A stretch of DNA of 64,000 nucleotides from Streptomyces violaceusniger Tu 4113 (GCF_000147815.2 NC_015957.1:1860001-1924000), one strand, 5' to 3'. Positions 26,577 to 34,239 are shown, counted from the first letter of the stretch. Numbers and translations are program-made. The notes: a model not told the origin generated them from the letters alone.

Positions 26577-27973
26577 GCGCCTACCTCCCCGTCGTCCGGG
26601 TCGGGCAGATCGGCTAGGGCTTGGCGGGCGGTTTCGCGTGCGTCGGCGATGTCTCGGGCGATGTTGGCGGCGAGCCAGGATTCGCCGGGGGTGTGGCCGT
26701 GCCCGGCGTAGGTCCAATGGGCGACGACGAGGGTGGTGGCCTCGGGGTGGTCGTCGGGGTCGGGCAGGCCGCGTTCCCGTCGCTCTTGGGCGGCGCGGAA
26801 GTCGGCACGGACCTGTCGGAGTGCGCCAAGGGTGGTGGAGTAGCGGCGGGACTTGGTGGAGAAGTGGCCCCGGAAGCCGAGCATGTGGGCCCAGTCGAGG
26901 AGCTTGCGGTCCGGGTAGAGCGGGTGCAGGTCAAGGCAGGCTTCGATCAGCCGACGCGGGTGCTCCGGGACGCCGAGCAGGACGAGGGCTTCCTTGTTGC
27001 CTACGCGGTGGTCCACGGTGCCGGTGGTCTCGGCTGCTTTGGTGGCGTACTTGGCGACGTAGGAGGCCACGGCCTGTTCGGTGACCTCTTCGCCGTTGCC
27101 GAAGGCGCCGATCGGCTGCACGTCGAGTTGCGTGCCCCATCGCAGGGTGCGGACCGGTTGGTCTCCAGCAGGGGGCACGTCGACGGCGACGCGGGCGGCG
27201 GCTGCGTGGATGGCGTCGGTGAGCAGGGCGACGCTGGCCCAGTGCGGGGGCGGGGTGCCCGGTCCCTCGGGTCCGTCGAAGCGGATCACCGCGTGGAAGT
27301 GCACGGCGCCGCGTTTCTGGTATTCGGCGACCTTGCCGAAGGACAGCCGGGACTGCTCACGGGCTGCTTTCTGGGTGAGCCCTGCCCGCTTGGCGATCTC
27401 GCGGCGCAGGTAGATGGTGAAGTAGCGCCACAGGTCGGATGCGTGGTTGTTCCACAGGACCGCCGAGGCGTAGTCGTACTCCTGGGGGTTGAGCGGGGTG
27501 CCCAGTTCGGGGTCCCCTTCGGGGTGTGTGGTGCGGCAGCGGCAGCGTCCGGAGGTGGGGCGGTTGTGGACGGGGCCGAAGCTCGGGGCGGTGAGGGTGG
27601 CGAAGACGCGGGGGTGGTCGCGCACGGTGTCGGGGGTGCCTTTGGCGGTGTCGCCGACGAGTCCGGCGCGGATGAGGTGGTAGGTGTCTCCGGCGTAGGT
27701 CCAGGCGCAGGCCGGGCAGCGGGAGGCCCGGCGGTTGCCGCATGCGACGCGGAGTCGTCCGCCGGGCTCTTGGTCGGTGCTGTAGTGGTGCAGAACCGTG
27801 CCGGTGGTGGGGTCCAGGGTCTTGGTGGAGCCGGTGAGGTGGATCGGGTCGGCGCAGCCGCCGTTGCGGCGGGTCTGGTCCATCCAGCGGTCAAGGCCCG
27901 GGGACCCGGCCACCCGGAGGAGGTCTTCCAGGGTGGTCGGGTCCAGGCCCGCCATGGTGGCGGTGTCAGTCAT
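26573..27973 (-). CDS. Rolling-circle replication initiator (RepSA-like, HUH endonuclease)
   Basis: Initiates replication of the excised circular form by nicking the origin. It has 466 aa. Motif 1 is FATLTAPSFGPVH (about residues 124-136). Motif 2 is the HUH signature VHFHAVIRFDG (His 225 and 227). Motif 3 is VASYVAKYATK, with two tyrosines (304 and 308) as nucleophile candidates. A cysteine cluster (C78, C86, C89) suggests zinc binding. Length and motifs fit the pSAM2 RepSA family. The start overlaps the upstream gene (ATGA) and the end overlaps xis, so rep-xis-int form one coupled unit. Confidence 0.92.
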   Translation of the reverse strand: MTDTATMAGLDPTTLEDLLRVAGSPGLDRWMDQTRRNGGCADPIHLTGSTKTLDPTTGTVLHHYSTDQEPGGRLRVACGNRRASRCPACAWTYAGDTYHLIRAGLVGDTAKGTPDTVRDHPRVFATLTAPSFGPVHNRPTSGRCRCRTTHPEGDPELGTPLNPQEYDYASAVLWNNHASDLWRYFTIYLRREIAKRAGLTQKAAREQSRLSFGKVAEYQKRGAVHFHAVIRFDGPEGPGTPPPHWASVALLTDAIHAAAARVAVDVPPAGDQPVRTLRWGTQLDVQPIGAFGNGEEVTEQAVASYVAKYATKAAETTGTVDHRVGNKEALVLLGVPEHPRRLIEACLDLHPLYPDRKLLDWAHMLGFRGHFSTKSRRYSTTLGALRQVRADFRAAQERRERGLPDPDDHPEATTLVVAHWTYAGHGHTPGESWLAANIARDIADARETARQALADLPDPDDGEVGA

Positions 27974-28179
27974 CGGCGGCCCTGCTCCTTGTTGTGAGCG
28001 GGTCCGTGGTTATCGGTGTAGCCCTGCACCAAGGCGGCCACCTGGGCGTCACCGGTCGCGGTGGCGGTGGCGCCGCAGTGACAGATGGCGGATCCCTGGG
28101 CGGGGGCGGACGGGGAGGGCTTGCTGACGTGCAGGCCCGGGTTGCTCGGGGTGGGGGTCAGGTCGGCCACGGCGATCAC
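27970..28179 (-). CDS. Small hypothetical protein upstream of rep
   Basis: A protein of 69 aa with Thr, Pro and Ala-rich N terminus (ADLTPTPSNPGLHVSKPSPS) and a possible short metal motif CHCG. It overlaps rep by four bases (ATGA) and the upstream gene also by four. Small coupled genes at this position are typical of pSAM2-like elements. I do not recognise a function. Confidence 0.55.
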   Translation of the reverse strand: MIAVADLTPTPSNPGLHVSKPSPSAPAQGSAICHCGATATATGDAQVAALVQGYTDNHGPAHNKEQGRR

Positions 28180-28361
28180 TTCCCGGCCCGGACGAGGGTG
28201 GGGACGTGGGTGGTGTGGCCGGTGCCCTTGCAGGCCGGGCAGGTGACGCGGATGGTGACGCGGGAGCCGTCGCGGTGCCGGGCACCGGTCGTGATGGCGA
28301 CGGTGGGGAAGCCGTCGCAGGCCGGGCAGCGGCGCGTGTGGGCATGGGTGTGCTGAGGCAT
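28176..28361 (-). CDS. Mini zinc-knuckle protein (two CPxC motifs), copy 1
   Basis: A protein of 61 aa with two cysteine pairs: CPACDG near residue 13 and CPACKGTGH near 42. This CxxCxG arrangement resembles one DnaJ central zinc finger. The region between is basic. A related protein is encoded at 30114-30308 in the same element. A nucleic-acid or chaperone role is possible but unproven. It overlaps the next gene by four bases. Confidence 0.6.
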   Translation of the reverse strand: MPQHTHAHTRRCPACDGFPTVAITTGARHRDGSRVTIRVTCPACKGTGHTTHVPTLVRAGK

Positions 28362-28410
28362 GATGGTGGTTCCCTTTCGGGTCCGTTGGATCTGGAAGTG
28401 GGTTGAGGCG

Positions 28411-28448
28411 CCCGGGGCGGCGGTCTTTGGCGAGAGAGCCGCCCCGGG
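28411..28448 (-). terminator. Hairpin inside the transfer-replication operon
   Basis: An 11-bp perfect stem (CCCGGGGCGGC 28411-28421 with 28438-28448) with a 16-nt loop follows the stop at 28454. It separates the transfer genes from the zinc-knuckle-rep-xis-int group and could act as a transcriptional attenuator between them. Confidence 0.55.
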
Positions 28449-28453
28449 AGCCG

Positions 28454-28702
28454 TTAGCGGCGGCGTCCGCGACGGGGCTTGGAGTAGCCCGGCGGGATCG
28501 CCTCGTAGCCGCTTTTGCCCTGCTCGAAGGACGCGGCGTCGGTGTCGCCGTTGGACTGCTCGGCGAACTGCCGGGCGATCCGGTTCATGGCCCTGCGGTC
28601 ACGGTGCCGTTTGGCGTTGGCGTACTCCCGGCCCAGCTCGGCCATGGCGGGGTTGGCCGGGGCCTCTTCCTTCTTGCTGGAGAACAGATCGCGGAGTCCC
28701 AT
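28454..28702 (-). CDS. Small basic hypothetical protein
   Basis: A protein of 82 aa. Start MGLRDLFSSKKEEAPANPAMAEL; rich in charged residues, with a C-terminal Arg/Pro tail (YSKPRRGRRR). A helical central part (YANAKRHRDRRAMNRIARQFAEQ) may be a coiled coil or nucleic-acid binding. No membrane segment. It lies in the spread-gene region. Function is not recognised. Confidence 0.6.
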   Translation of the reverse strand: MGLRDLFSSKKEEAPANPAMAELGREYANAKRHRDRRAMNRIARQFAEQSNGDTDAASFEQGKSGYEAIPPGYSKPRRGRRR

Positions 28703-28705
28703 GGC

Positions 28706-28987
28706 TTATCGGCCCTTCTTGGCGAGTCGGATCGTTACGCCCGCGCCGCCCACGGTGGGGACGGCAGCGGCAGCGGCGGCCATGGCCATCTGGAAGGTGA
28801 TGGCGGCGACGATGATGATCAGGACGATGCCGCCGGTGATCGTGATGGTGAGCAGGATCGGCCCGGCGTAGGAGCGGGGCGGGGCCTGGACGACGACCAC
28901 GTTGCGGGGGTCGGCGCCGGGCGGGATCAGGTCCACGGGGCGGTGTCCGGCGCGGAGCTGGGCGTCCGGGTAGCGCATCAGGGTCAC
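28706..28987 (-). CDS. Small single-span membrane protein, Spd-like
   Basis: A protein of 93 aa. A hydrophilic N terminus ends in VVVVQAPPRSYAG. A long hydrophobic stretch follows (PILLTITITGGIVLIIIVAAI continuing through FQMAMAAAA, about residues 43-75), then a short basic end. The position among pSAM2 spread (spd) genes suggests a role in distribution of the element through the mycelium; this is inference from order only. It starts three bases after the previous stop region, implying cotranscription. Confidence 0.6.
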   Translation of the reverse strand: MTLMRYPDAQLRAGHRPVDLIPPGADPRNVVVVQAPPRSYAGPILLTITITGGIVLIIIVAAITFQMAMAAAAAAVPTVGGAGVTIRLAKKGR

Positions 28988-28998
28988 CTCCTCTCAGG

Positions 28999-29181
28999 TC
29001 AGGTGCAGCGGTGGGTTTTGGCGGCGAGTTCGGCGCCAGTGCGGTCGGGGTAGTCGGCGGAGAAACCGCAGCCGGGGGCGGTGCAAACGGCGGTGTGCTT
29101 CTCCCGACCACGCTGGTCGTTGTGGGTGCCGACCCGGACGGGGCCGACGCGGATCACGTCGCGGAAGCGGTGCGGGCGCAT
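28999..29181 (-). CDS. AICE mobile element transfer protein (SpdA-like, small zinc finger)
   Basis: A protein of 60 aa. Its core RVGPVRVGTHNDQRGREKHTAVCTAP continues to CGFSADYPDRTGAELAAKTHRC. The two Cys plus His-Cys spacing (CTAPGC...HRC) suggests a single zinc finger. I recall similar short proteins annotated as mobile element transfer protein SpdA in Streptomyces AICEs. Its partner genes follow in the same direction. Confidence 0.7.
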   Translation of the reverse strand: MRPHRFRDVIRVGPVRVGTHNDQRGREKHTAVCTAPGCGFSADYPDRTGAELAAKTHRCT

Positions 29182-29183
29182 GG

Positions 29184-29363
29184 TCAGCTCTCCCTGTTCG
29201 GGCCGAGCCAGTCACTGAGGATGCGTTCGGCCTCGACCGGGTCACTGGTGCGGGCCGCTGCCTCTTCGACGAGCAGTCGGGCCAGGGCCGGGCGTCCGGA
29301 CTCGGCCATCTCGCGGGCCGCGTCGAGGTAATCGGCGGGGCCGTCGAAGGCGCGTCGGAACAT
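29184..29363 (-). CDS. Short helical hypothetical protein
   Basis: A protein of 59 aa from the ATG at 29363, which has GGAG 10 bases upstream. Sequence MFRRAFDGPADYLDAAREMAE and then ALARLLVEEAAARTSDPVEAERILSDWL predicts two or three amphipathic helices. It ends two bases before the SpdA-like start. Acidic, no membrane segment. No function recognised. The upstream in-frame ATG at 29582 would add low-complexity sequence overlapping the next gene and is rejected. Confidence 0.55.
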   Translation of the reverse strand: MFRRAFDGPADYLDAAREMAESGRPALARLLVEEAAARTSDPVEAERILSDWLGPNRES

Positions 29364-29376
29364 GGCGGTGCTCCTT

Positions 29377-30036
29377 TCAGGTGAGTTGGGCGGCGATGGC
29401 GTCGGCCATCTGGGGCGGGACACCGAGGCGGGCGCGCAGGGTGTCGGTGTCGATCGGGGCGCCGGTGGTGGCGCGGTGGGTGTCGGCGACCTTGCGGGCG
29501 TGCTCGACCAGGGCCGGGGGCACCTGCATGGCGGGCGCCTTCGGGGCGGGTGCGGGCAGCTCGGGGGCAGGCTCCGGAGCACGGTCCACCGTGATGTCAG
29601 CAGCCGGTTCCGGATCGGACGACACCGCCGTGGGAGCGGGTGCAGGCTCCGGGGCTCCGGCGGGTGCCGGGGTGTGAGCCAGGAGGGTGCCGCCGAGGAA
29701 GGCCAGCGCGGGCCATCCGGCGACGATGATGCGGAGCACGGCCGGGATGTGGTTCATGTCGAGCAGTCCGGCGGTGGCGATGTTGGCGCCCAGGGATGCG
29801 GCGAGCGCGATGATGAACCAGACCCAGGCGGCGCGGGCCGGTGCCGAGGCGGCCCGCAGGGTGCGCATCCGGCGCCATGCCGCGACGAGCAGCAGGTCAA
29901 CCGATACGGGGTAGGCCCAGGCTTTCCAGCCGTGTTGTCCGGCTGCCTCGGCCAGGTCATGCAGGTGGGCGAAGGACAGCGCGCCCGCGATGAGGGCTTG
30001 AATCAGTACCGGGTCGAGGCGGAGCGAGCGGGTCAT
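29377..30036 (-). CDS. DUF2637 membrane protein (SpdB-like)
   Basis: A protein of 219 aa from the ATG at 30036, which has a strong AAAGGAGGT. Four hydrophobic segments occupy about residues 1-115, including FAHLHDLAEAAG and YPVSVDLLLVAAW, typical of DUF2637/SpdB proteins. The C-terminal half is Pro, Ala and Glu-rich. The extreme C terminus (about 175-219, TLRARLGVPPQMADAIAAQL) looks like a small helix-turn-helix. The family is implicated in intra-mycelial plasmid spread, probably by altering septa. Upstream in-frame codons are rejected for lack of a ribosome site. Confidence 0.78.
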   Translation of the reverse strand: MTRSLRLDPVLIQALIAGALSFAHLHDLAEAAGQHGWKAWAYPVSVDLLLVAAWRRMRTLRAASAPARAAWVWFIIALAASLGANIATAGLLDMNHIPAVLRIIVAGWPALAFLGGTLLAHTPAPAGAPEPAPAPTAVSSDPEPAADITVDRAPEPAPELPAPAPKAPAMQVPPALVEHARKVADTHRATTGAPIDTDTLRARLGVPPQMADAIAAQLT

Positions 30037-30113
30037 GGTGGTCACCTCCTTTGAGGTGTCGGGCCGGAGCCGGGCGGGACGCGATGGCCGACCGCCCAGC
30101 GCCGGGCGAGGAG

Positions 30114-30308
30114 TCAGAACGAGCGGGCCAGACCGGTGCCGAGGCAAGAGAGGCAGAGCACGGTCTGCTGGTGATTGGTCCTCCGGCGGCCACGACCGAC
30201 GCGGACCCGGGTGGCGGTCGCGCCGGTGCCGTCGCAGCCGGGGCACTTGGCCGGGGCGGAGGTGGTCTTCTCGGTGGTGCGGCGGGTGGTGGTCTTCCGT
30301 GCGGCCAT
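30114..30308 (-). CDS. Mini zinc-knuckle protein (two CxxCxG motifs), copy 2
   Basis: A protein of 64 aa from the ATG at 30308, with GGGAG eight bases upstream; a GTG at 30317 is an alternative. A Lys, Thr and Arg-rich N terminus precedes CPGCDGTG, an Arg-rich spacer and CLSCLGTG. The architecture equals the 61-aa protein at 28176-28361. It lies between the DUF2637 gene and the translocase gene. Possible DNA or RNA binding; function unknown. Confidence 0.6.
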   Translation of the reverse strand: MAARKTTTRRTTEKTTSAPAKCPGCDGTGATATRVRVGRGRRRTNHQQTVLCLSCLGTGLARSF

Positions 30309-30390
30309 GACGATCACTCCCGTATCTCAGGCATGGCGGTGGTAGGGACCTGGCGCGAAGCGGTCGCGCCGACCGTGGTGCGAGGGGGTG

Positions 30391-31773
30391 TTACTCGGTG
30401 ACCGGCTTGGGCTTGACCAGCGACGGGCCCTCGGCCGGGCCGGAGACTGCCGGGGCGATGGGGCGCCAGGTGGCGAGGGCCGGGATGTCCGGGGTCAGGT
30501 GCGCGAACTGACGGCAGACCGTGGCCACTTCACTGATGCTGATCTCGGGGGTGCGGATGCGGGACCAGCCGCCGGAGGTGTCACCGGCCACAGCCACACC
30601 GGGGCGGTCCGGCGGGATCGTGGTGGCGACCGACACCGCTTCCGGTGCGATGTCGCCCAGGCCCATCTCGGCTGTCTGCTTGTCGTTGACGCGGTGCACC
30701 ACACGGCCGGTGAGCTGCGCGCGGAGCATGGTGGCGCCCCTGCCCAGCTCGGAGCCGAAGCGCTGTCCGCAGATCTCCAGGTAGATGCCGACCGCACGGG
30801 AGAGCTGAGCGATGCGGATCAACTGGGTGACCATGCGGTCCCGGCGCTCTTCGTCCTTCCTGGTGGCGACCATGAACAGCTCGGCCACCTCATCGATCAG
30901 GACCACGATCGGGACTGGCCGCTTGTCCGCCGGGAGTCCCCAGATGTCGGAGGTGATCTCCGCGTCCGGGGTACCGGCGGTGATGCCCTGGTGTTCCTTG
31001 AGCAGGTCGAAGCGGTCTTCCATCTCACCGACGATCGCGTCCACCAGGCCGGATGCCTCATCCGGGTTGGTGGCCAGGGCCGACAGGCGGGGGGAGAACG
31101 GGGCCTGTTCGACACCGCGTTTGCAGTCGACGCCCACCAGCGCGATCGGTCGTTCGGCGAGTCCCTTGATCAGGTTGCGCTGGTACATGGACTTGCCGGA
31201 CTGGTTGGCCCCGAGGGTCAGGGCGTGCGGTATCGCGCGGTAGTCCCGGACGAAGGCGGTCCCGTCCTCCCGGCGCGCCACCGGGATCACCATCGGACGA
31301 CGCGGTGTCCGACGCGGCATCTTCACCCGACGCAGCACGTCGTAGCCGGTCATGCGCATCTCCACCGTGCCGGGCTTGCCCTCCACCACGTGCACGGCCT
31401 GGACGCCCCAGGCGTGGCGCAGCCGGTTGGAGGCGGCGGCGATGTCGGCCGGTTCCATCCCGGCGGGCAGTCGCAGCGTCACCCGCAGCCCGGTCGAGGT
31501 GGGCCGGACCCGGCGGACCTTCGGCGGCACCGGCTGTGCCTCACGGCTGCGGGTGACGGTGCGGGAGAGGAAGGCGCGGAGCCGGGACGGGGCGACGGTG
31601 AGGCCGCACACGTCCATCGTGGTGCGGTAGGTGAAGGCGAACCGTGTGCGGGTGACCGGCATGCCCACCAGCGACCAGTAGACCGCCGGGGCCTTGGCGC
31701 GGGCGTACCCGAGGCCCCCGGCAGTCCCGACCAGCGGGGTGCCGATCTCCAGCAGTGTCACCAGGTCCGACAC
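30391..31773 (-). CDS. traSA: FtsK/SpoIIIE-type DNA translocase, conjugal transfer protein (TraSA-like)
   Basis: The motor that moves double-stranded element DNA into a recipient, sufficient for transfer in pSAM2-type systems. It has 460 aa. Walker A is GANQSGKSMY (about 188-197) and Walker B VVLIDEVAEL (about 290-299). A conserved QRFGSELG segment and the IPPDRPGVAVAGDTSGGWSRIRT ending follow. The N terminus has a weakly hydrophobic segment (VTLLEIGTPLVGTAGGLGYA) and PAVYWSLVGMP. It lies three bases after the upstream small gene, and its promoter is next to the three operators. The symbol follows pSAM2 usage. Confidence 0.88.
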   Translation of the reverse strand: MSDLVTLLEIGTPLVGTAGGLGYARAKAPAVYWSLVGMPVTRTRFAFTYRTTMDVCGLTVAPSRLRAFLSRTVTRSREAQPVPPKVRRVRPTSTGLRVTLRLPAGMEPADIAAASNRLRHAWGVQAVHVVEGKPGTVEMRMTGYDVLRRVKMPRRTPRRPMVIPVARREDGTAFVRDYRAIPHALTLGANQSGKSMYQRNLIKGLAERPIALVGVDCKRGVEQAPFSPRLSALATNPDEASGLVDAIVGEMEDRFDLLKEHQGITAGTPDAEITSDIWGLPADKRPVPIVVLIDEVAELFMVATRKDEERRDRMVTQLIRIAQLSRAVGIYLEICGQRFGSELGRGATMLRAQLTGRVVHRVNDKQTAEMGLGDIAPEAVSVATTIPPDRPGVAVAGDTSGGWSRIRTPEISISEVATVCRQFAHLTPDIPALATWRPIAPAVSGPAEGPSLVKPKPVTE

Positions 31774-31776
31774 GGC

Positions 31777-32106
31777 TCAGGCCCCCGCCACGATCGCAGC
31801 CGCACGGAAGGAGATCCCGTGACGCGCCTGGCCGTTGAACGTGTTCTCCCAGTCCCGAGCCTTGAGCCCGACCACCGACACCGGCGTGCCCGGCGCCAGT
31901 CCCTCGGGGATGCCCGTCTCGGGAACGGTCACCTGGTAGAGGTTCCCCTCACCCTCATCGGAGATCAGCAGACCCACCGTGGACAGGAACGCGCCGGTCT
32001 CCCGGTCCACGGCCTGTTCCTTGGTCTGCTTGTTGACGAGCTTCGGCGTCGGCGCGGTCGCGACGAACACCACAGCAGTCGAAGTGTCGATCTTGAACGA
32101 CGGCAT
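31777..32106 (-). CDS. Hypothetical protein first in the transfer operon (Pra position)
   Basis: A protein of 109 aa from the ATG at 32106 (GGAG upstream). Start MPSFKIDTSTAVVFVATAPTPKLV; the segment QTKEQAVDRETGAFLSTVGLL is reminiscent of small proteins next to tra in Streptomyces elements, where an activator of replication (Pra) is often found. Mostly beta-strand in appearance, no membrane segment or helix-turn-helix. Homology to Pra is only a guess from position. Confidence 0.55.
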   Translation of the reverse strand: MPSFKIDTSTAVVFVATAPTPKLVNKQTKEQAVDRETGAFLSTVGLLISDEGEGNLYQVTVPETGIPEGLAPGTPVSVVGLKARDWENTFNGQARHGISFRAAAIVAGA

Positions 32107-32165
32107 TGATACTCCCTGTCTTGCAGCATCGGAGCAGCCCAAAGAAGGGCCTTCAACTAGCCGCT

Positions 32166-32235
32166 GTCCTAGGACTGCGGCCGGACAAGTAAGACGATGG
32201 CACGCAGTCCCAGGACTGTCAACAGTCCCAGGACT
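32166..32235. promoter_or_regulatory. Divergent promoter with three related operator palindromes
   Basis: Three inverted repeats share the half-site GTCC/GGAC. They are GTCCTAGGAC (32166-32175), CAGTCCCAGGACTG (32205-32218) and AGTCCCAGGACT (32224-32235). The centres are 41 and 18 bases apart. On the minus strand a perfect -35 TTGACA (32222-32217) sits between the second and third sites, facing the transfer operon; the -10 is less clear (CATCGT after 17 bases). The likely repressor is the divergent GntR protein, which would also regulate its own gene. Confidence 0.72.
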
Positions 32236-32268
32236 ATGTTTGACTGAGGCTGTCGAAAGGAGTTCTCA

Positions 32269-33078
32269 ATGGCACCCAAATGGCGAGATCTGGCGGACAG
32301 GCTGGCCGAACGGATCAAGAGCGGCAAGTACGCACCGGGCCAGCAGCTCCCGCACATCAGGGACCTCGTTGAGGCGGGCGAAGGCTCCAAGTCCACGGTC
32401 CACGCGGCCTACAAGGCCCTTGAGGCCGAAGGCTTGGTCACCTCATCGCGAGGTCATGGCACCGTCGTGCGCCAGCAAACCCCGCTCAAGCGACTCGGCA
32501 TCGCTCGATACGACAAGGCCAAGTGGCGCGACGGCGATGAGGTGGCATTCATCGCGGATCGCGTGGCCTCTGGGCGCGCGCACCGCCGTGACGAGCAGAC
32601 CCAAACCGTCAGCCGTGTCGAAGCACCGCCAAAGGTCGCGGCCGCGCACGGCTTGCCCGTAGGGGCGCCGGTATACGCGCGGGCACGGCTCGTGAAGGAA
32701 GGCGAGCAGCCGACGCACACACTGACCAGCTATTACCGGCCAGAGCACGTCGAGGGCACCCGATTGGTGGACCCGACCCCAGGCCCGGCCGGACGGGGCG
32801 GCGGCTTCCGGGTGCTGTATGACGCGGGGTATGAGATCGACCACATGAAGGAAGAGATCTTTGCCCGCGTCCCCACGCCGGATGAGGTGAAGCTGCTCCA
32901 GTTGCCGCCGGGAGAGCCCGTTGTCGAGCTGCATCGGACGACCCGTACGGCCGACGGTACCGTGGTCGAATTCGCCATTGGCGTGCATTCCGCGTCGCGG
33001 TTCGCCTGGGAGTACGACTTCAAGGTGCCTGACTCCGCAGCCCAGAAGACCGATGAAGGAGCCCCCGATGCCAAGTGA
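32269..33078 (+). CDS. GntR/HutC family repressor of transfer (KorSA-like)
   Basis: A protein of 269 aa. The N-terminal winged helix is about residues 5-70 (LADRLAERIKSGKYAPGQQLPHIRDLVE and SKSTVHAAYKALEAEGLVTSSRGHGTVV). A UTRA ligand domain follows at about 95-250 (AVY-type arrangement with FRVLYDAGYEIDHMKEEI and RTADGTVVEFAIGVHSA). AAAGGAG lies before the ATG. It is divergent from the tra operon and next to the three operator palindromes. In pSAM2, KorSA represses the activator gene pra and its own gene and keeps the element integrated; the same role is inferred here. Confidence 0.85.
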   Translation: MAPKWRDLADRLAERIKSGKYAPGQQLPHIRDLVEAGEGSKSTVHAAYKALEAEGLVTSSRGHGTVVRQQTPLKRLGIARYDKAKWRDGDEVAFIADRVASGRAHRRDEQTQTVSRVEAPPKVAAAHGLPVGAPVYARARLVKEGEQPTHTLTSYYRPEHVEGTRLVDPTPGPAGRGGGFRVLYDAGYEIDHMKEEIFARVPTPDEVKLLQLPPGEPVVELHRTTRTADGTVVEFAIGVHSASRFAWEYDFKVPDSAAQKTDEGAPDAK

Positions 33079-33090
33079 AGGAAACGGCAA

Positions 33091-33768
33091 GTGATCTCGG
33101 CCCAGGCGTGGGAAGACGCGCGGCGCGTCTGGGAGTACCACCAGATGCATCACGCCCCGAAGCCCTGTTCGGTCGCGATCGGCCTAGGCAGCCATGACCT
33201 AGGCGTAGCCGATACAGCCGTGGACCTGTACGAACGCGGTATGGCTCCGCTCCTCGTGTTCACGGGGGCCACCAGTCCGACAACCCGGGAGCGCATGCCC
33301 CGGGGGGAGGCAGTCCACTACCGGGAGCGGGCGCTGGAGCTTGGGGTCCCTAGCTCGGCCGTACTTCTGGAGCCTCACGCGAGGAATACCGGCGAGAACA
33401 TCCGCTTCTCAAAGGCGCTGCTTGAAGAATCCGGTATCGATGTCTCTTCCGTACTGCTGATCAGCAAGCCGTACGAGGAACGACGGTCGTACGCCACAGC
33501 GCGCAAGCTCTGGCCGGAAGTCGAGATCGTCAGTGCGTCCACCCCGATGACGCTCAGTGAGTACGTCGATTCCATCCAGGACCCCCGCCTAGTCATCGAC
33601 ATGCTTGTCGGCGCGCTCCAGCGGTTGCTGGTCTACCCGGACCAGGGATTCATGATCAGCCAGCCGACACCGGCCGACGTGGCTGAGGCGTACGAGCGGC
33701 TGTGCCACGAAGGGTTCACGAGTCGCCTCTTGCCCGTCGACACGGGAGAGGCCCAGGCCAGCCTGTAG
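33091..33768 (+). CDS. YdcF/DUF218-like protein in the immunity-gene position
   Basis: A protein of 225 aa with GTG start, 12 bases after the repressor gene. The DUF218 (ElyC/SanA/YdcF) pattern is visible: VAIGLGSHDLGVADTAVDLYERG, PLLVFTGATSP, then RERALELGVPSSAVLLEPHARNTGENI and VLLISKPYEERRSYATARKLWP. There is no membrane anchor, unlike SanA. Family members may bind nucleotides, but function is poorly known. In pSAM2 the comparable position near korSA carries a Nudix-type immunity gene (pif). A role in exclusion or host interaction is possible. Uses somewhat lower GC than neighbours. Confidence 0.75.
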   Translation: MISAQAWEDARRVWEYHQMHHAPKPCSVAIGLGSHDLGVADTAVDLYERGMAPLLVFTGATSPTTRERMPRGEAVHYRERALELGVPSSAVLLEPHARNTGENIRFSKALLEESGIDVSSVLLISKPYEERRSYATARKLWPEVEIVSASTPMTLSEYVDSIQDPRLVIDMLVGALQRLLVYPDQGFMISQPTPADVAEAYERLCHEGFTSRLLPVDTGEAQASL

Positions 33769-34050
33769 CGGCGGCGGGTTGTTACAGGTTTCTCTACCTC
33801 ATCAAGGCCCCCGGCTGCGCTCCGCTTCGCCGGGCGCGCTCCCGGCTCCCGGTCGCGCTCTGCTCCTGCCTCCGGCCCGCGCCGCGCACCGTCCGCCGAC
33901 GCGCGCCCACAGGCGAGGAGGCCGGGGGCCGAGTGTTGAGACCTGATCGGCCAGCCTCAGGCCAGAGAGCGTGCCTCCGGCGGGGGCGCTTAGGCTCCGG
34001 GATGGCGGGGGCTCCGTCTGCGCCCGCAGGTCCATCGTGGCGTGCGCGGG

Positions 34051-34202
34051 AGCTCCCATCCCGTCACCGTCGTCCCAGGCAGAGCCGAGCAGACGCGGCC
34101 CAGGGGCGTCAAGGTCGTTCGTACAGTGGCGCGCTCCACCTTGACGCCCCTGAACCACGCCCGCTCCACGGTGTGTGGGACGACGGCGACGGGATGGGAG
34201 CT
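34051..34202. repeat. 152-bp nested symmetric inverted repeat (candidate origin or transfer locus)
   Basis: Outer arms of 27 bp (34051-34077 and 34176-34202) are complementary with one mismatch. Inner arms of 15 bp (CAGGGGCGTCAAGGT, 34101-34115, and its complement 34138-34152) are perfect, with a 22-nt loop. The spacers between outer and inner arms are both exactly 23 bases but not complementary. The structure would fold as a stem, a large symmetric internal loop, a second stem and a loop. Candidates are single-strand origin of rolling-circle replication, cis-acting transfer locus, or strong bidirectional terminator. Confidence 0.75.
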
Positions 34203-34239
34203 GGGGAGGGTGGTGGGTTGAGGAAGTGGGGAAGGCTCG

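Noticed and set aside
26621..27997. A 458-codon plus-strand frame opposite rep
   Set aside because: Gly, Val and Ala-rich shadow of the rep gene with no domain; rep has all catalytic motifs.
30388..32109. A 573-codon plus-strand frame opposite the translocase gene
   Set aside because: His, Arg and Gly-rich shadow; the minus-strand gene has Walker motifs and a ribosome site.
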